Shown: positions 13,101-24,342 of the stretch, in pieces
Layout of the letters: each line of letters begins with the position of its first letter
Position numbering within the stretch: position 1 is the stretch's first letter
Assembly (NCBI RefSeq): GCF_001949145.1
Contig: NW_019091399.1
Location: 1,331,349 to 1,395,348 of the forward strand
Direction of reading: 5' to 3'
Source: Acanthaster planci
Taxonomy: Eukaryota > Echinodermata > Asteroidea > Valvatida > Acanthasteridae
Length of the DNA: 64,000 nucleotides
Program-made: the position numbers and the translations under genes
The notes under the pieces: model-generated
What the model was told of the DNA's origin: nothing
Seen by the model: the letters and a program-made list of their open reading frames with translations, nothing else
The model's database searches: none

Positions 13101-16100
13101 CAATTACTCCTGGGTGGAAAGAGGTAATGAGTGAGAAAGTGCCTTGCCCAAGGGCACATGGACTGGTACTATGACCCTAGGCTGGATTCGAACCCACAAC
13201 CTGCGGCTTTACCCGCCGACTACGAATCTGATACTCTTAATCACGAAACCACGGAACTCCTTTTGACTCAACTAAGCACAATGCGTTAAAACGTCAGCCG
13301 AGTAAATGAAAAAAAGAATTCTTAAACAAGTATACAAATATGTGTGTTAACAAGTCATCCTGCATCAGGTGGTTAAAGAACCCTGCCACTAGCTTTTTTT
13401 TTACTGTCCTTTAAGGTTAAGCACCTGTGAAAGAAATCCCCAAAATTTGAAGAATTTTCTTTTATTTAAAGCAAGTGTGACTGTGCATTCAAACTGCTAA
13501 TTCTGTCTCAAAAAAATTCTCTCATGCAACTTGTGGACACAACCTTACATGTGCACGCACACACAAGGTCTTTGATAGCATTTCATGTAGGCTAGTTTTT
13601 ACATTAACTTTTGTCTTAAATTGTTAATAGGTGGTTATGGGTACCTGGTTGAATATATTGTATCTGGGTGCAGTTCATGGTATAATCAGTCGAGTATTAC
13701 CACATACATGTATGGGTATAGTGACCTTTCCCTACTGATACAGCAATTTTTGTCTAAATTCAACGTTAAATATCTCAAGTTGGCGACCACAAATTTTAAA
13801 TCCCATCGGTACAAACGTGTTTTACAGCTAGTTAATGTCTATAGTCAGGTTTTTTTTGCACAATCAATCAAATTTTTGCAATTGAAATTTTTCGGGGGTT
13901 TTTCCATATGCTGCAACGTCTAAGAAAAGCAACCCATAACATGGAAACACCCACACTATCCATTGCAGGCTGCAGGAACAAACCTTGTAATTGGTCAAAT
14001 AGCACACGATTTGGCCGTCCAAGTATGGTAATACTCCAGACCGATACACATACATGTACCTGTATCTGATGTGCAAACCTAGTTTCCTACAGTATAAGTC
14101 GGAATTTTAGCCGACAAGCTGAAATGATCAGCGAACCTGACACACTGTTCAGTACATGCTTTGCGGTTTTACTGTGCAAATCCACCATAAGCTAGACCGC
14201 AAATGTCACCAACATGTACTGAACCACTGCACACGCACAGCCGTCGCTCTAGCTTTGTGTATGCATGTACATGTATGGCAGTGCACTGAAAAAGTGAAAT
14301 CATGTAGCGCCTGGCCGGCAAGATGACCGTCCTGAAGTATCGAAATATATGATGCAGCCGTTTTCCTATAGTTTTGGATTGGGAAAGTGATTCAGTCAGA
14401 TTACATCTGAAAAATGTCAAATTTCAGTGAAACTGGCCAGTAGTCCACCGTGTGTTTGGATACTACAAAACTTTTTCCAAATGGAAGCTTTGAATTTAAA
14501 CTCATGGGATCGACTGAAGTGACGAAGACGCTTTTCCTGCTGGTCCTAAGGCTAGATTGGTTTAAAGCAATTTCAGATTGCACAAGAAACTTTTTCACAA
14601 ATAAAAAGTAACCATGAAAGAAATCCATTCCTCGGCCAGAACCATTATAACAAGCTGATTTTCCAATGAAGTATTTAATTCAGGGAAAGTTCATTAAAGT
14701 ATCAGAATTCCAGTAAATTAAACAACACCCACTGAATTTGCGTAAATTTTAACTTGACTTTTTCAGCTGCCCGCATCAACAAGAGACGTAGTGCTGCAAC
14801 CAAGCAATCGCAAAATTACAACCACCTCATTGCTTTCATCCCAACCATATCATAAATCGGAACGACTGTATTGCAAATAGGTGATTCCATAAATGTGGGA
14901 CCCAATGTGTGACACTTTTCGTGTCCCCCTTACACGTGGAACAAATTTTGAAGATCGGTTGACACCACAGCAGAAAGACACTTGGAAAAAGGAAAGTGGT
15001 AAAAATTACAAGCTTGTGTGGTGCCTAATATACTGTTAAATGGACGAAATATTTCATTTAGTTGTTACAGTATAAGGTGCGAACAAACTGATTGGTTTCA
15101 TGCGTGAGGAGGACACCAAAAATGTCCCAAGTTGGGTCCCAAATTTATGGAATTACCCATATATTCATTCCAATACAGCTCTCGCAAATGCAAAGCTACA
15201 GCCCTTACAGGTCACATGGCATGCATACTTATGAAATTCACATGGGTGCTACTTTGTCCGTTGTGTGCAGCCGGTGCATGCCTGTGTAGCCCCGACTTCG
15301 TTTCATTTCGGTACAATCTTTGCCGTTTAGTTTGGTCGTAATTTTGTCACAATCTGAGCAATTTCTTTTGGTAAATTTTCCAGCTCCAGGGTCAAAAACT
15401 GATAGGAAAAATCCCCATCTCACATCCAATTTATATGTATATTCACACGATTTTGAAAATACTGAGCTTGAGTACGGCGAGTATGGCAATAACTTTCTAT
15501 GAGTATGCTAGGATCACCGCCATGGGGGCCGTCTTGACTAAAATTTGGCCAACGGACTGGCAAGGTCAAACCCTGTTTATATTTTGTGGATTTCTTACAA
15601 AATAGATTTCTCTAATTTAAGAAATATTTGTCATAAAAACTGCTAGTTATAGTTGTCTCGGTTGAAAAATTGGTTTCTCATTTGAATATTTTCAAAGCCT
15701 GATTCAGCAGTTTTAGAAACGATTTAGACATAAAACCACAAATGTCACCTGCATGGTACTTTCAACAATCCTGTATGGCCAAACAGAAAGCTTTATCTTC
15801 AAAATAAGTTTGTGATGCCAGCTACATTCAAGGTAAACTACTGACCACATTTCCCTGGCATTTAGAAATAACAAGAGCTGCAGTCAAACTGAACACTTTT
15901 CATTATGGGAAACTAGGAAAATGACTGCTTCGGTCAACAACGGTCTGGCTGTTCTGGGGTTTGCGTGTAGCGTATGTATGTTTATACTCAGCAGATCCGA
16001 TTGTGGTGTCGGCATTCTCTGTTATGCAGGGGTCAGCGTGTCTCATGTTTGCAGTTAACTCTTTTTGTGTCTGTTGGACTCGATACACGCTGACATGCTA

Positions 16101-18127
16101 AGTGTGTTAGCGTGGCCGCTAAAAATAATTCTAACCTGTACTATATACTGAAACTGGTGATAACCATTTCCAATGTATGTATGCAAATGTATGCAAATTT
16201 GTGACATCCTTTTAAAAAAAGTGTTTCAAGACCATGTTTGTTTAAAATACGGTTGTTTGAACTAGAAAAGGAAAACTAAGCTCTTTGTTTTCATGTATCA
16301 CTAAGTTTGGCATCCAGATGAAAAAAGGGATGCATAGGTAAAATGTTGGGGTTCTAATTGATTCACTATGTACAAGCTTATTTCTAATGACCTATTAATT
16401 CAACAGAGGCTCTGGCAAATTCTGATTCACCAGATTGGGTCAATTTTTAAGTGCTGCTAGGCCTGACCATTTAGTTGTGACAGAAACGCAAACATTCCAT
16501 GTCAGACTTTACCTGTTCCAGCAGGTACTTTAAGATCTGGTGGATTTTTGCCTCCCCCAACTCCATACCCTCCTCGTTCAACAGATCTAGGTAGACTTGT
16601 CAAAGCATCGGTTCCTGACTGGGAGCCAATGCTGGGCAAAGAGGTAGTAACATGCACATCTGAGTCAACATTACCAGCCAAGGGCTGAGGTGAGAGCGAA
16701 TCAGTCATGTAATTGGCTTCGTCCACATCACCGCCTCCATCAAAGAGATCAAACGTTTCATTGTTCACACTCGGTGGATTGGAGTCCATTCCTGTGAGAT
16801 TGGAAGAATCAGTGAGACGGGAGCTGCTGGGATGTCCAATTCCCATAGAACTGCTCAGGAAGTTATCGTCCAGTGTTCCAGTCACCGTGTTATCTGTAAT
16901 CAGCCCGTGCTCCTGGAGGAGCTGGTCCTCATTGTAGTTGATCATGCTCAGCATCTGATCTGCTGAGGTTCGGTACGGCATGGCTGGACTGTTACTGTGA
17001 CGAGACAGTGAGGCTGGGCTGTCCTGACTGGGCTCTGTGAAGGCAACAGACACGCTCACTGACAATGGCAGCATGGATTTATCAGCCAGGTGGCCTCCCA
17101 CATTGTCAGAAAGTGCCTGGATGTTGGGAGACGTCTTGTCATTGTTGTTTTCATTGTGGTGTTGGTGCGCATGCACTAAGTTGCCCCTCCCGTCCTTGGT
17201 CAAGTGTAACTGTCTCTCACCTTCTTTAGGCTGTTTCCCTTCAAATTCACCCTGTTGTCGCAATGGGTTCATGTTCATGGGGGGCTGTCCACTTGGATAG
17301 TGTACATTTTCACGTCCAAATGCAAGGCTCTCGCTAATTTGGAAGCCCAATGCCTTATCCATAACCTTGCTGTAGATGTTTGCAACACTGGGGTTAAAAA
17401 TGGCCTGGCTCTGAGACATTCCTGATGAGCCTATTGTCGGGAGACTTGCCATGGTGGTTTCTGCTCCCCTAAGCTGCAGCCTCCCCCCTGGCGAGTACCC
17501 ACTCCAGTCGCCAAGGTGAGGAATTAGATTCCTGACTGGTCGACTCACCATGTTCGGTCTGGGCACCATGGGCTGCTGAAATGTTCCCAAGAACTGCTTA
17601 ACATCAGCTGACTGACTGAGATTCAGGGGTTGCTGAGTCAGCCCTGGAAACTGAGAGGGACTCAGGTAGTCCCTCTGCAAAAACTGACCTTCCTGAGTGT
17701 TGGACTGGCTTGTGGCCAAGCCATCTTCTAGGCCCACTGAGTTGTTACCCAACAGGTTACCTCTTTCTGACGCCGTGAGATCGGCGAGAAGTTCCGGGGG
17801 AATCCCTTGACTGGAATCCAAGAGGGGCAGGCTGCGACTGCGCTGTACTGGCTGGCAAGGTGGTGACAGTGAGTTGTTGGCATTGGTGGCTGAAGACATT
17901 GAGGCGGGAAGCATCTCATTGTTTCCAGGCAGAGCGCTGACAGGGTTCTGCATGCTGTCCAATGAGGAGCTCCGCTGAACAGCTGCTGGGCTTGCCTGCA
18001 CTTCGTTCTTCACCAGAGGTAAGCTGCTGTCCATCCCAGATAGGGCCATGCCTGTGCTTAACTGTCCAGTGGTTCATTTGACAAAGCATCCCTTTCTGGC
18101 TGCTTCTTCTTTTGATGCCTTCAGGTA
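3924..18127 (-). CDS. C2H2 zinc-finger protein with long low-complexity N-terminus (partial, 3' end missing)
   Basis: Gene-level entry; the two exons are listed separately. Coding is join(18049..16513, 4140..3924) on the minus strand. The first exon ends after one base of a Gly codon at a GTAAAG donor, and the second starts after an AG with the two bases that complete it, so the frame is kept exactly. The visible product is 584 residues plus a split codon: about 430 residues rich in Ser, Gln, Asn and Pro, an acidic patch, a basic AT-hook-like segment, one complete C2H2 finger and half of a second. The layout suggests a nuclear DNA-binding transcription regulator. The finger pair (HKLIHS linker, FKRQDH in the second finger) faintly recalls the MAZ/PATZ1/VEZF1 group, but I do not recognise the orthologue and assign no name. 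The 3' part is absent from the readable sequence. Confidence 0.85.
7287..7301 (-). promoter_or_regulatory. CTCF-like motif
   Basis: On the minus strand TCACAAGAGGGCGCT resembles the CTCF core (CCASYAGRKGGCR) with the AGAGGGCGC part intact. It lies inside the zinc-finger gene intron. A related word (AGCGCCCTCTATA) is at 43455-43467. Matched by eye; function is inference. Confidence 0.25.
9284..9407. repeat. Dispersed repeat fragment (shared with 32145-32240)
   Basis: The words GATGCCACAGGGTCTGC, then TGAACTTTT and GAGCATAG, occur in the same order at 32145-32240 (there with TTGCCACAGGGTCTGC). The similarity spans roughly 80-90 bases. At its right end this copy abuts the inverted-repeat element at 9408, which may have inserted into it. 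Confidence 0.5.
9408..9574. mobile_element. GC-rich MITE with 40-bp terminal inverted repeats
   Basis: The ends form a nearly perfect inverted repeat of about 40 bp: the left end begins GTAATTACCATGGGCGCC and the reverse complement of the right end begins GTAATTACCGTGGGTGCC. Both continue through ATTTGAGCAAGCGA and ACGCCTG with only transitions differing. The core (167 bp in all) is rich in CpG and GCGC compared with its AT-rich surroundings. It has no coding capacity. Open frames across it, such as one with runs of Arg, are shadows of this GC-rich palindrome. Confidence 0.75.
13090..13260 (-). repeat. tRNA-derived SINE, possibly Nin-type
   Basis: On the minus strand, starting near 13260, a tRNA-like head carries an A-box-like TTTCGTGATTAAGAG and a perfect B box GGTTCGAATCC (plus positions 13183-13193). 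It is followed by a body with GTGCCCTTGGGCAAGGCAC and then CTTTCCACCCAGGAG-type sequence. From memory, the last two words resemble the conserved Nin-type SINE domain of several animal phyla; this link needs a database check. The head is too degenerate to be a functional tRNA gene. Confidence 0.7.
14881..15156. mobile_element. MITE with about 65-bp terminal inverted repeats, probable TA target
   Basis: The left end GTGATTCCATAAATGTGGGA and the reverse complement of the right end GTAATTCCATAAATTTGGGA match over roughly 65 bases, including a later GTGTCCYCCT block, at about 80 percent identity. The interior is about 140 bases and has no coding potential. TA lies beside each end, compatible with Tc1/mariner-type insertion (inference). 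Confidence 0.7.
16513..18127 (-). CDS. Zinc-finger gene, long exon with start codon (CDS 18049-16513)
   Basis: An open frame of 512 codons plus one base on the minus strand. A pyrimidine-rich tract and AG place the splice acceptor just upstream of 18127. The 78 bases from there to the ATG at 18049 contain an in-frame TGA, so they are 5' UTR and 18049 is the likely start. The protein is low in complexity: two VQRS-x-SL motifs at residues 24-30 and 68-74 resemble basophilic kinase or 14-3-3 sites. An acidic patch with Phe, Leu and Tyr at about 433-453 could serve in transactivation (inference). A Gly-rich segment lies near 493-500. No known domain is visible. The exon ends at a GTAAAG donor in phase 1. 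At least one further noncoding exon must lie upstream (to the right) but was not located. Confidence 0.88.
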
Positions 18128-21100
18128 CTGCATAAAGGTGAAAAAGAGAGATCTCAGTGACTAATGTGAAGCCTAATGGAAAGATTCCGAGTACACACAT
18201 GCATATTGTCAAACAACAGAGGGATGACTTGCACCAAACTGAATTCTTCACAGTATCCACCATTGTCTGATATGGGCTTGCTGTTCATTAGCAGAGGGGA
18301 GTGTTAAGTATGTCATGTCACACGCCAAGAAGCAGAATTTGGGGACGTGAATCCTAACAAGTGCAAAGCATTTTTACACAGAAACTTCTGAAATTCTCCC
18401 CAATTCTTCACTTTGTCACAGAATCCAACATTAGTTCAAATCCATCACTACACCACAGTGTGCCGGTACTTCCCCTTTGGCAGCAGGAATTCTCTGTTTT
18501 CAACTCAAAATCCACACTGTACAAAGTGCATCTTGAAGTTTGGTAAGTTCTACACTTGACATATGTATGAGGTCAGCCTCTCCTTTCCTCCCACTGGAGG
18601 TAAACCTGGCTAACGTCCATGCCGGCAGACACAAAGTGATCAGGGGATGCTGTAACTTCAAGCCTCATAAAAATTCACTTTTCAAGATGATGTTGGATTG
18701 ATGGGACCTTACGTTCGTCGTGTCTATCACACAGCACTTTTTCTCTGTGAGGACCATCTATAAATGTACTTATGCATCTATAAAATTCTCCAGACGAGAA
18801 TTACTTATACCTCACAAGCTACAAGTACAAGAACATGTACCTCCATGTATAAACATCACACGGGCATGGTACTGAACTTTCAGTTACAGAACACGTATTG
18901 AGAGGTAGAAACTGATACCTCTATTTTTCAGTTTGCCATTTCACATGTTCTTTTGTGCTTGGGGCATTCAACAGAACACAACTGGAAGGTGTAACTGACT
19001 GTTGCATGCCTTTATTAATACCTGGAATTGACTGTGGTTGTGGCATTGCTCACAATGACTAGTCAAGCACAGTAAATTCCCACTGAGTTTCCAACGTGTC
19101 CACACAAGCGGAATATGATGCATTCTAATTACAAGTAGTATGACCATACGTTTTACATATATGATTCGATTGTAACACACACTAGGGGGACTATTTCACT
19201 GCGTGAACCATGTGGCTGTTACTTCTTGCATTTTACTGATTAATGCTACATCATAATTGAAACTGTAGATTCCCTTGAAAACCAAGGCAAAGAGAATGTA
19301 AAAATAAAGGACTGTAAGTTGCCACAATTGGTTGGAATAAATATTCACACACGGTATAAGAAATTTTCACATCACAATGCTCAAACACGAACACTTATCC
19401 TAAAATGCTCAAATACAAACACTTATCCTAATGACATGTACGACAAAATGGTTTTTAACTTGTCATTGTAACGGTACATGTATTTGACACTTGTATCTTT
19501 TCCAGATTATTCACTTCCTGGTTCTTATCGGTTCATCTTTGATGAAAAAAAGGGTAATGCAAGTACGTGGGTTTTCTCCCTTCATCCATCCCTCTTCACG
19601 TTTCCTAAATATGCACTCAGCTGAATATGACAAACTCAAGGTACAAAAACACCTTAAACTGCTCAATCTTAACAAAAGATTTGCGTTCACTAATCACCAA
19701 CTCAAAATTGTATCATCCATGACAATGAGCACCAACATGTTTGTGAAGGGAAACGACGACTGATGACACTGGTGTGAAAGACAATTTTAAAGGGACCTGT
19801 CTGTTGGCCTGTGAGCAATTCATGTTAACACCAATTTCCATAACTGCAACAAAAGGGGTGACATCACTGACATGCACACAGCAGAACTGCATACAGCAGA
19901 AATACATGTACATGTAGCAGTAGCTGCTTCAAGTAACATAAGTTACCAGAACAAGGAAAGTGTTCCACTGTGCAACATTTTGGGTCCAAAATGACTCAAT
20001 AACCCTCAAATGCCCAAGGCGACAGATACCTAAAATGTTAGGAAATGACATACTGTACTTAATGAATTCCAAGGGATTTGTTGATGTCCCAGTATTATTA
20101 TACTCGGAGAGGCATGGACATTTCCACAAAGCATGATTTATTCCGACATTTATTTCCTGGCCCATCATTAGCACAAAGCATAACATACATGAATGTGTCC
20201 CGGGGTCCATGAACCGGTATGTGTGGTGCATGCAGTGGAGCACTAAGCCTTCCTTTAGATGTTGCTTTCTCCACTAATGTACCCGTTCAATTCAGTACAC
20301 AGTTGCTTGAGAATCATTTCACGTTGGGATACATGTTTGTTTCAACACTACTGAACCTGAAGCTTATGGAAAAGTTTGACAAGTAGGGTACATGTACCGT
20401 CGCCTTTAATTTCAAGAGCAGAGAGTGATCTTACTTGGATGTACACGGACAGCACTGGTTTGGGAAAAAAAATGTTAGTTCAACCTAACTGAACCGTGGA
20501 CTATACACACAAGTACATGTACATATCGCTCAGGCTGAAGTTGTACTACCCTGTAAGGTACATGTAAATATATAAATATCTTGTATGTGTTTTTTAGTGT
20601 CATTTTACAGGTAATTCTTTGACGGACAGGACAGGTTCTTCTTTGACAGGAAAATTTGGAGGAGACAGAAACTGCCGGTATGCAAAATCACTTACATGTA
20701 CATCTGTCTTCAGGACAAGACCCCTTCAAAAGTGCAGCAATTTCTGGTGGACTGAGATACATGTCAATCCATCTCCTAAATTCACCAGCTGTAACCACAA
20801 ACTTGCACTAAAGAGAGTTTCTGTGAAGTTCAGAGGTACACGTATGTAAACGCACACTAACGACGAGTATCCGCATGCAGTTACACAGGTATGAATGTAC
20901 ATGTATGTATGTCAATGGGTCACAAAACCTTTCAGCTAAAACCTGAATTATTACTGCTCAAGCGTGTACAATAAATGTTTCATTACACAAGTTGAAGCCT
21001 CAGTCTCAAGGCACTTGAATGTTCATGATTAAGCAACGAGTGTGACATGGACACCAGAGAGCCAATGAACGCACATGTTGGCAGGAAATGGGGAGGTCAA

Positions 21101-22724
21101 GCTGCAAGGAAACGAAGCTAATGTGATGACTAACGCTCAGATTTCTGTACACACGTACATGTATATGCAGTCTCAACACACACACAGACAACCCTACACA
21201 GTTAAAATGATGAGTGGAAGTATCATAGCACAGTGTACACGAGCAGTGCCTGTGTGAGTAAAACAAACTGGTTGAATGCAATGCTGCTATAATTTGACCG
21301 GGCTGCGACACCATGCTATATTTGGCATCTAGTGAGCAACGCACAAAATCCCACAGAAACGGGATTCCCAGGGACCAGCACTGCAACTGCTACGCAGTGC
21401 ATGCACTCTGCGGAGCAACACATACATGTCCATGTACATTCTTGTACACTGTGACTACACATCAGGTAAAAATGGGGAAGTATTGGAAGAAATGCATTCC
21501 TCTATGAAGGATGGCTCGAGGCGGGGGGGGTCTACGAAAAACTTGCTGTAGATTTTCAAATTTCTCACATTCACACTTTGGTCTTCAAGTATTAATCACA
21601 ACTTGTGTACACAAACCTGGCATTACGTTCCTGAACACACTCTATGTACAGAGCAATTTCCCCTGCATCTCATCACAAAATATGACACAGACAATCTGCA
21701 AGGTTTTCAAAATGCACAACAGACTTCAGCAACACACTTTGTGATAAATCCTTTCAAACATCTTGACTTTATTCTAGCAAGTTACTGTACTTCCTGATCC
21801 TCAGTGACAGCCCTCAGCACACACTGCCGTCAACATCCCTACATTGCCACCCAATGAAATCGTGGGAGACAGCCTGCCCCAAAAAATCTGCTCTCATACA
21901 CTAATATTCAAAGTGTTGGCAAGTTTCAGATGCAAGACCACCTTTCTTCTCATCTGGTCCAACACTGAACTTGTATGCAAATGTTTAAACATCACTGGGG
22001 AATGGTATATGTACATGTATCTATTACTACACAATTGTATGGGGACCAAAAGATGCCACATGCAGTGTACAATGTAAGTTCTCGTACCCCGCACAGGTTT
22101 CCCAGTTGATCCGGCAGTATTGGCAGTTCTTGGACACTGTTCCATACTGAACAACAAAATCCCATGGATCTGTAGCATCAGCACACTGTAGAGACTTTTT
22201 GTGAGACCAATGAGCTTGCCATTTTTCATGGCAAAAAGAGAAACTAATTTAGGGAGGCATTCAAGAGACAAATGGGCACTCTTTAGCTACCAGCGCCCAC
22301 TAATTTCGAGCCTTATACATGGACATGTAACTGCCCTAAAATCAGGGTTTCCCGTGGGGAACTGATATGTGTGAGGTGGGTCAAAAATTTTGCCAAAATT
22401 TTAGTGCCTAAAACAAAAGCGAGTGTTTTTTAAAAAGCCAAAAATTAATTCTATATAGTCTAATAGTACATTTACTCCAAATTTCTCTTCTAAAATAAAT
22501 CGATCTTGTATTCTGTGTCCTTATCATTCTGAATGATTTAAAACTGATTTCAAAATATCTAACTTATTTTGCTTTTTCCTTCCATCTTTGTCTATTTTAA
22601 GCGCGAGGCGGTAAAATTCAACAGAAAAGCCAGAGGTGGTCACTAAGATCAGTGAGGTGGGCCGCCTCACACTTGAATAGACAGGGGACACACTGCCTGA
22701 AATGATTAGCAACGTGCTTTCTAA

Positions 22725-22839
22725 GGGAATAAAAGTGTGGTGGAGCATGTATAAAGGGGCCTGGTTGCCAATAATGGCCCAACCCACAGGCCAGCTATAA
22801 ATCACGAATTTATACACAATCCACCACACTTTTATTCCC
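22725..22839. repeat. Inverted-repeat hairpin element (115 bp)
   Basis: GGGAATAAAAGTGTGGTGGA at the left is mirrored by TCCACCACACTTTTATTCCC at the right, a perfect 20-bp inverted repeat. An imperfect inner extension (TATAAA against TTTATA) surrounds a central loop that contains GGCCTGGTTG and CCAACCCACAGGCC. It is most easily read as a small MITE. A structured RNA is an alternative. Confidence 0.65.
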
Positions 22840-24206
22840 ATTCATAAACACCTTTTTATTAAAAAAGGGTAAAAAGATTGCAAAAACAGACAAAATACTT
22901 CACTTTCATTCAGCAATCTCGGATAAATTTACCAATCCATATGGGGCAGTTTTAAACGTAAATTAGATTATAAGTGGTCTCTAATGTTAAAGCTTTACCC
23001 TAAGTTTTCCCTAACTTTTAAACCAACCCACTTTCAGGGAAACATTGAGTTTCTTTGATAGCAAAGTATTTGTGTTTACTGTAGAAACATGACATGCATA
23101 TGTACATAAACCGGTATATTACGTGACAGTGAACATTCTCGTAACCAGGTCCCTTTTTTACACAGCGGGCATTTTCAAATGTTAATACACCTTCACGTCC
23201 CAAGTGTTCATAAATGCATTTCATCTGTAAACAACTTGAGTTTCTGGTTTCTTATAGTTTATTAATTTATCATGCTCCTCCACAAACTTTCCTTTCAATG
23301 CAATTTCTCTTACAGAAGAAAAGGTGAACGGTATGTGTTTTGTTACTTTGATAGTGATAACCCTGGCTAATTTCTTATGTTATTTTGAATCAAGTTGGAC
23401 GTATAAACATTAGGAACAGTGCAACTGGAATTACCAAATTAAGCCTCAAAACAGTGTTTTACTATGTACTTTAAATTTGCTATACAAAACGACTGATTCG
23501 ATACCCCCCCCAAAAAGATTTTTTGCTATACACAAAAAAAAATGGCATAGCAAATTTGCAATCCAAAACTTTGGAATTTTGCTCACTGTTATTACTATCA
23601 CTGAAACGAGTGCTGCAAAATTCATCAACTGTAATTCTTCAATCTTCATGAAATTGGGAAACGTGCATTGCTAAATGCCATATGTGAAAGTTTTCAAGGA
23701 GATCACGAAACCATACATGTATTTACATAAAAATTACCTGTAACACTGAGATCCTGAAGGTTTAGGATTTTGAAAGATTGTGGGTGATAGTGACAAACCA
23801 AAACTATACGTACTTTACAGTGTTTGTCCTGGAAAATCGAAGTATGGTACCTGTACTAAGGATACGTCATTTTTTTTAACTGAGAATTTTCAAGGAGACA
23901 GGTACCGGCACATGTACATGTAGCTTTCAGACAAAAGCGCTAAGGCAGTTCATGCTGGATCCTTCAACATTAAATTGAACAAATGAAACTGGTGATTAGC
24001 ACTAGAGTAAGACAGCAATCCTTAATCCACCTGTATGCCTCCTATTAATCAACAGTTACTGAAGTCACTTTCAACAAAACAGATGTGCATCCAAGCATAC
24101 AACTGCTGTACTACAACTGTACGTGTACATGTTTACATGTAGGTTGATACATGAATTGAGCACAAGTTCTAACATGTATGAGGGTTTGACATTTACAAGT
24201 GTTCCA

Positions 24207-24342
24207 TTAACCCTCCTGTTTTAACCGTCAAAAACAGTCAACAATGCCTTCCAATTGATTTCCCCGAGTACACAGACACATATGGGAAATTTGACTGATA
24301 TGACAACTGTGTCAAGAATGCATCTTGGCATAGGAGGGTTAA
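24207..24342. mobile_element. Small TTAA-bounded MITE (piggyBac-like ends)
   Basis: It begins TTAACCCTCCTG and ends with the mirrored AGGAGGGTTAA, giving TTAA at both ends and inverted CCCTCCT termini. The piggyBac superfamily is known to insert at TTAA with ends starting CCC. The same ends bound the element at 59318-59618, although the interiors differ. There is no coding capacity. Confidence 0.6.

Larger units (their letters stand above)
4141..16512 (-). other. Large phase-1 intron of the zinc-finger gene
   Basis: About 12.4 kb between the two recognised exons. No intervening exon with matching splice sites and domain content was seen; since the flanking phases fit each other, none is required. 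The intron holds many ACATGTAC words (dense at 6418-6470, 10676-10700, 10943-10965 and 12401-12422), a 167-bp inverted-repeat element (9408-9574), a repeat fragment shared with 32.1 kb, a Nin-like SINE (13090-13260), a 276-bp inverted-repeat element (14881-15156) and a CTCF-like motif near 7.29 kb. Confidence 0.75.

Noticed and set aside
17037-17300. Plus-strand and second minus-strand frames over 16.5-18.2 kb
   Set aside because: Shadows of the 512-codon zinc-finger exon on the minus strand.
23470-23565. Inverted AAATTTGCTAT / ATAGCAAATTT pair
   Set aside because: Only about 11-13 paired AT-rich bases around a long loop; could easily arise by chance.
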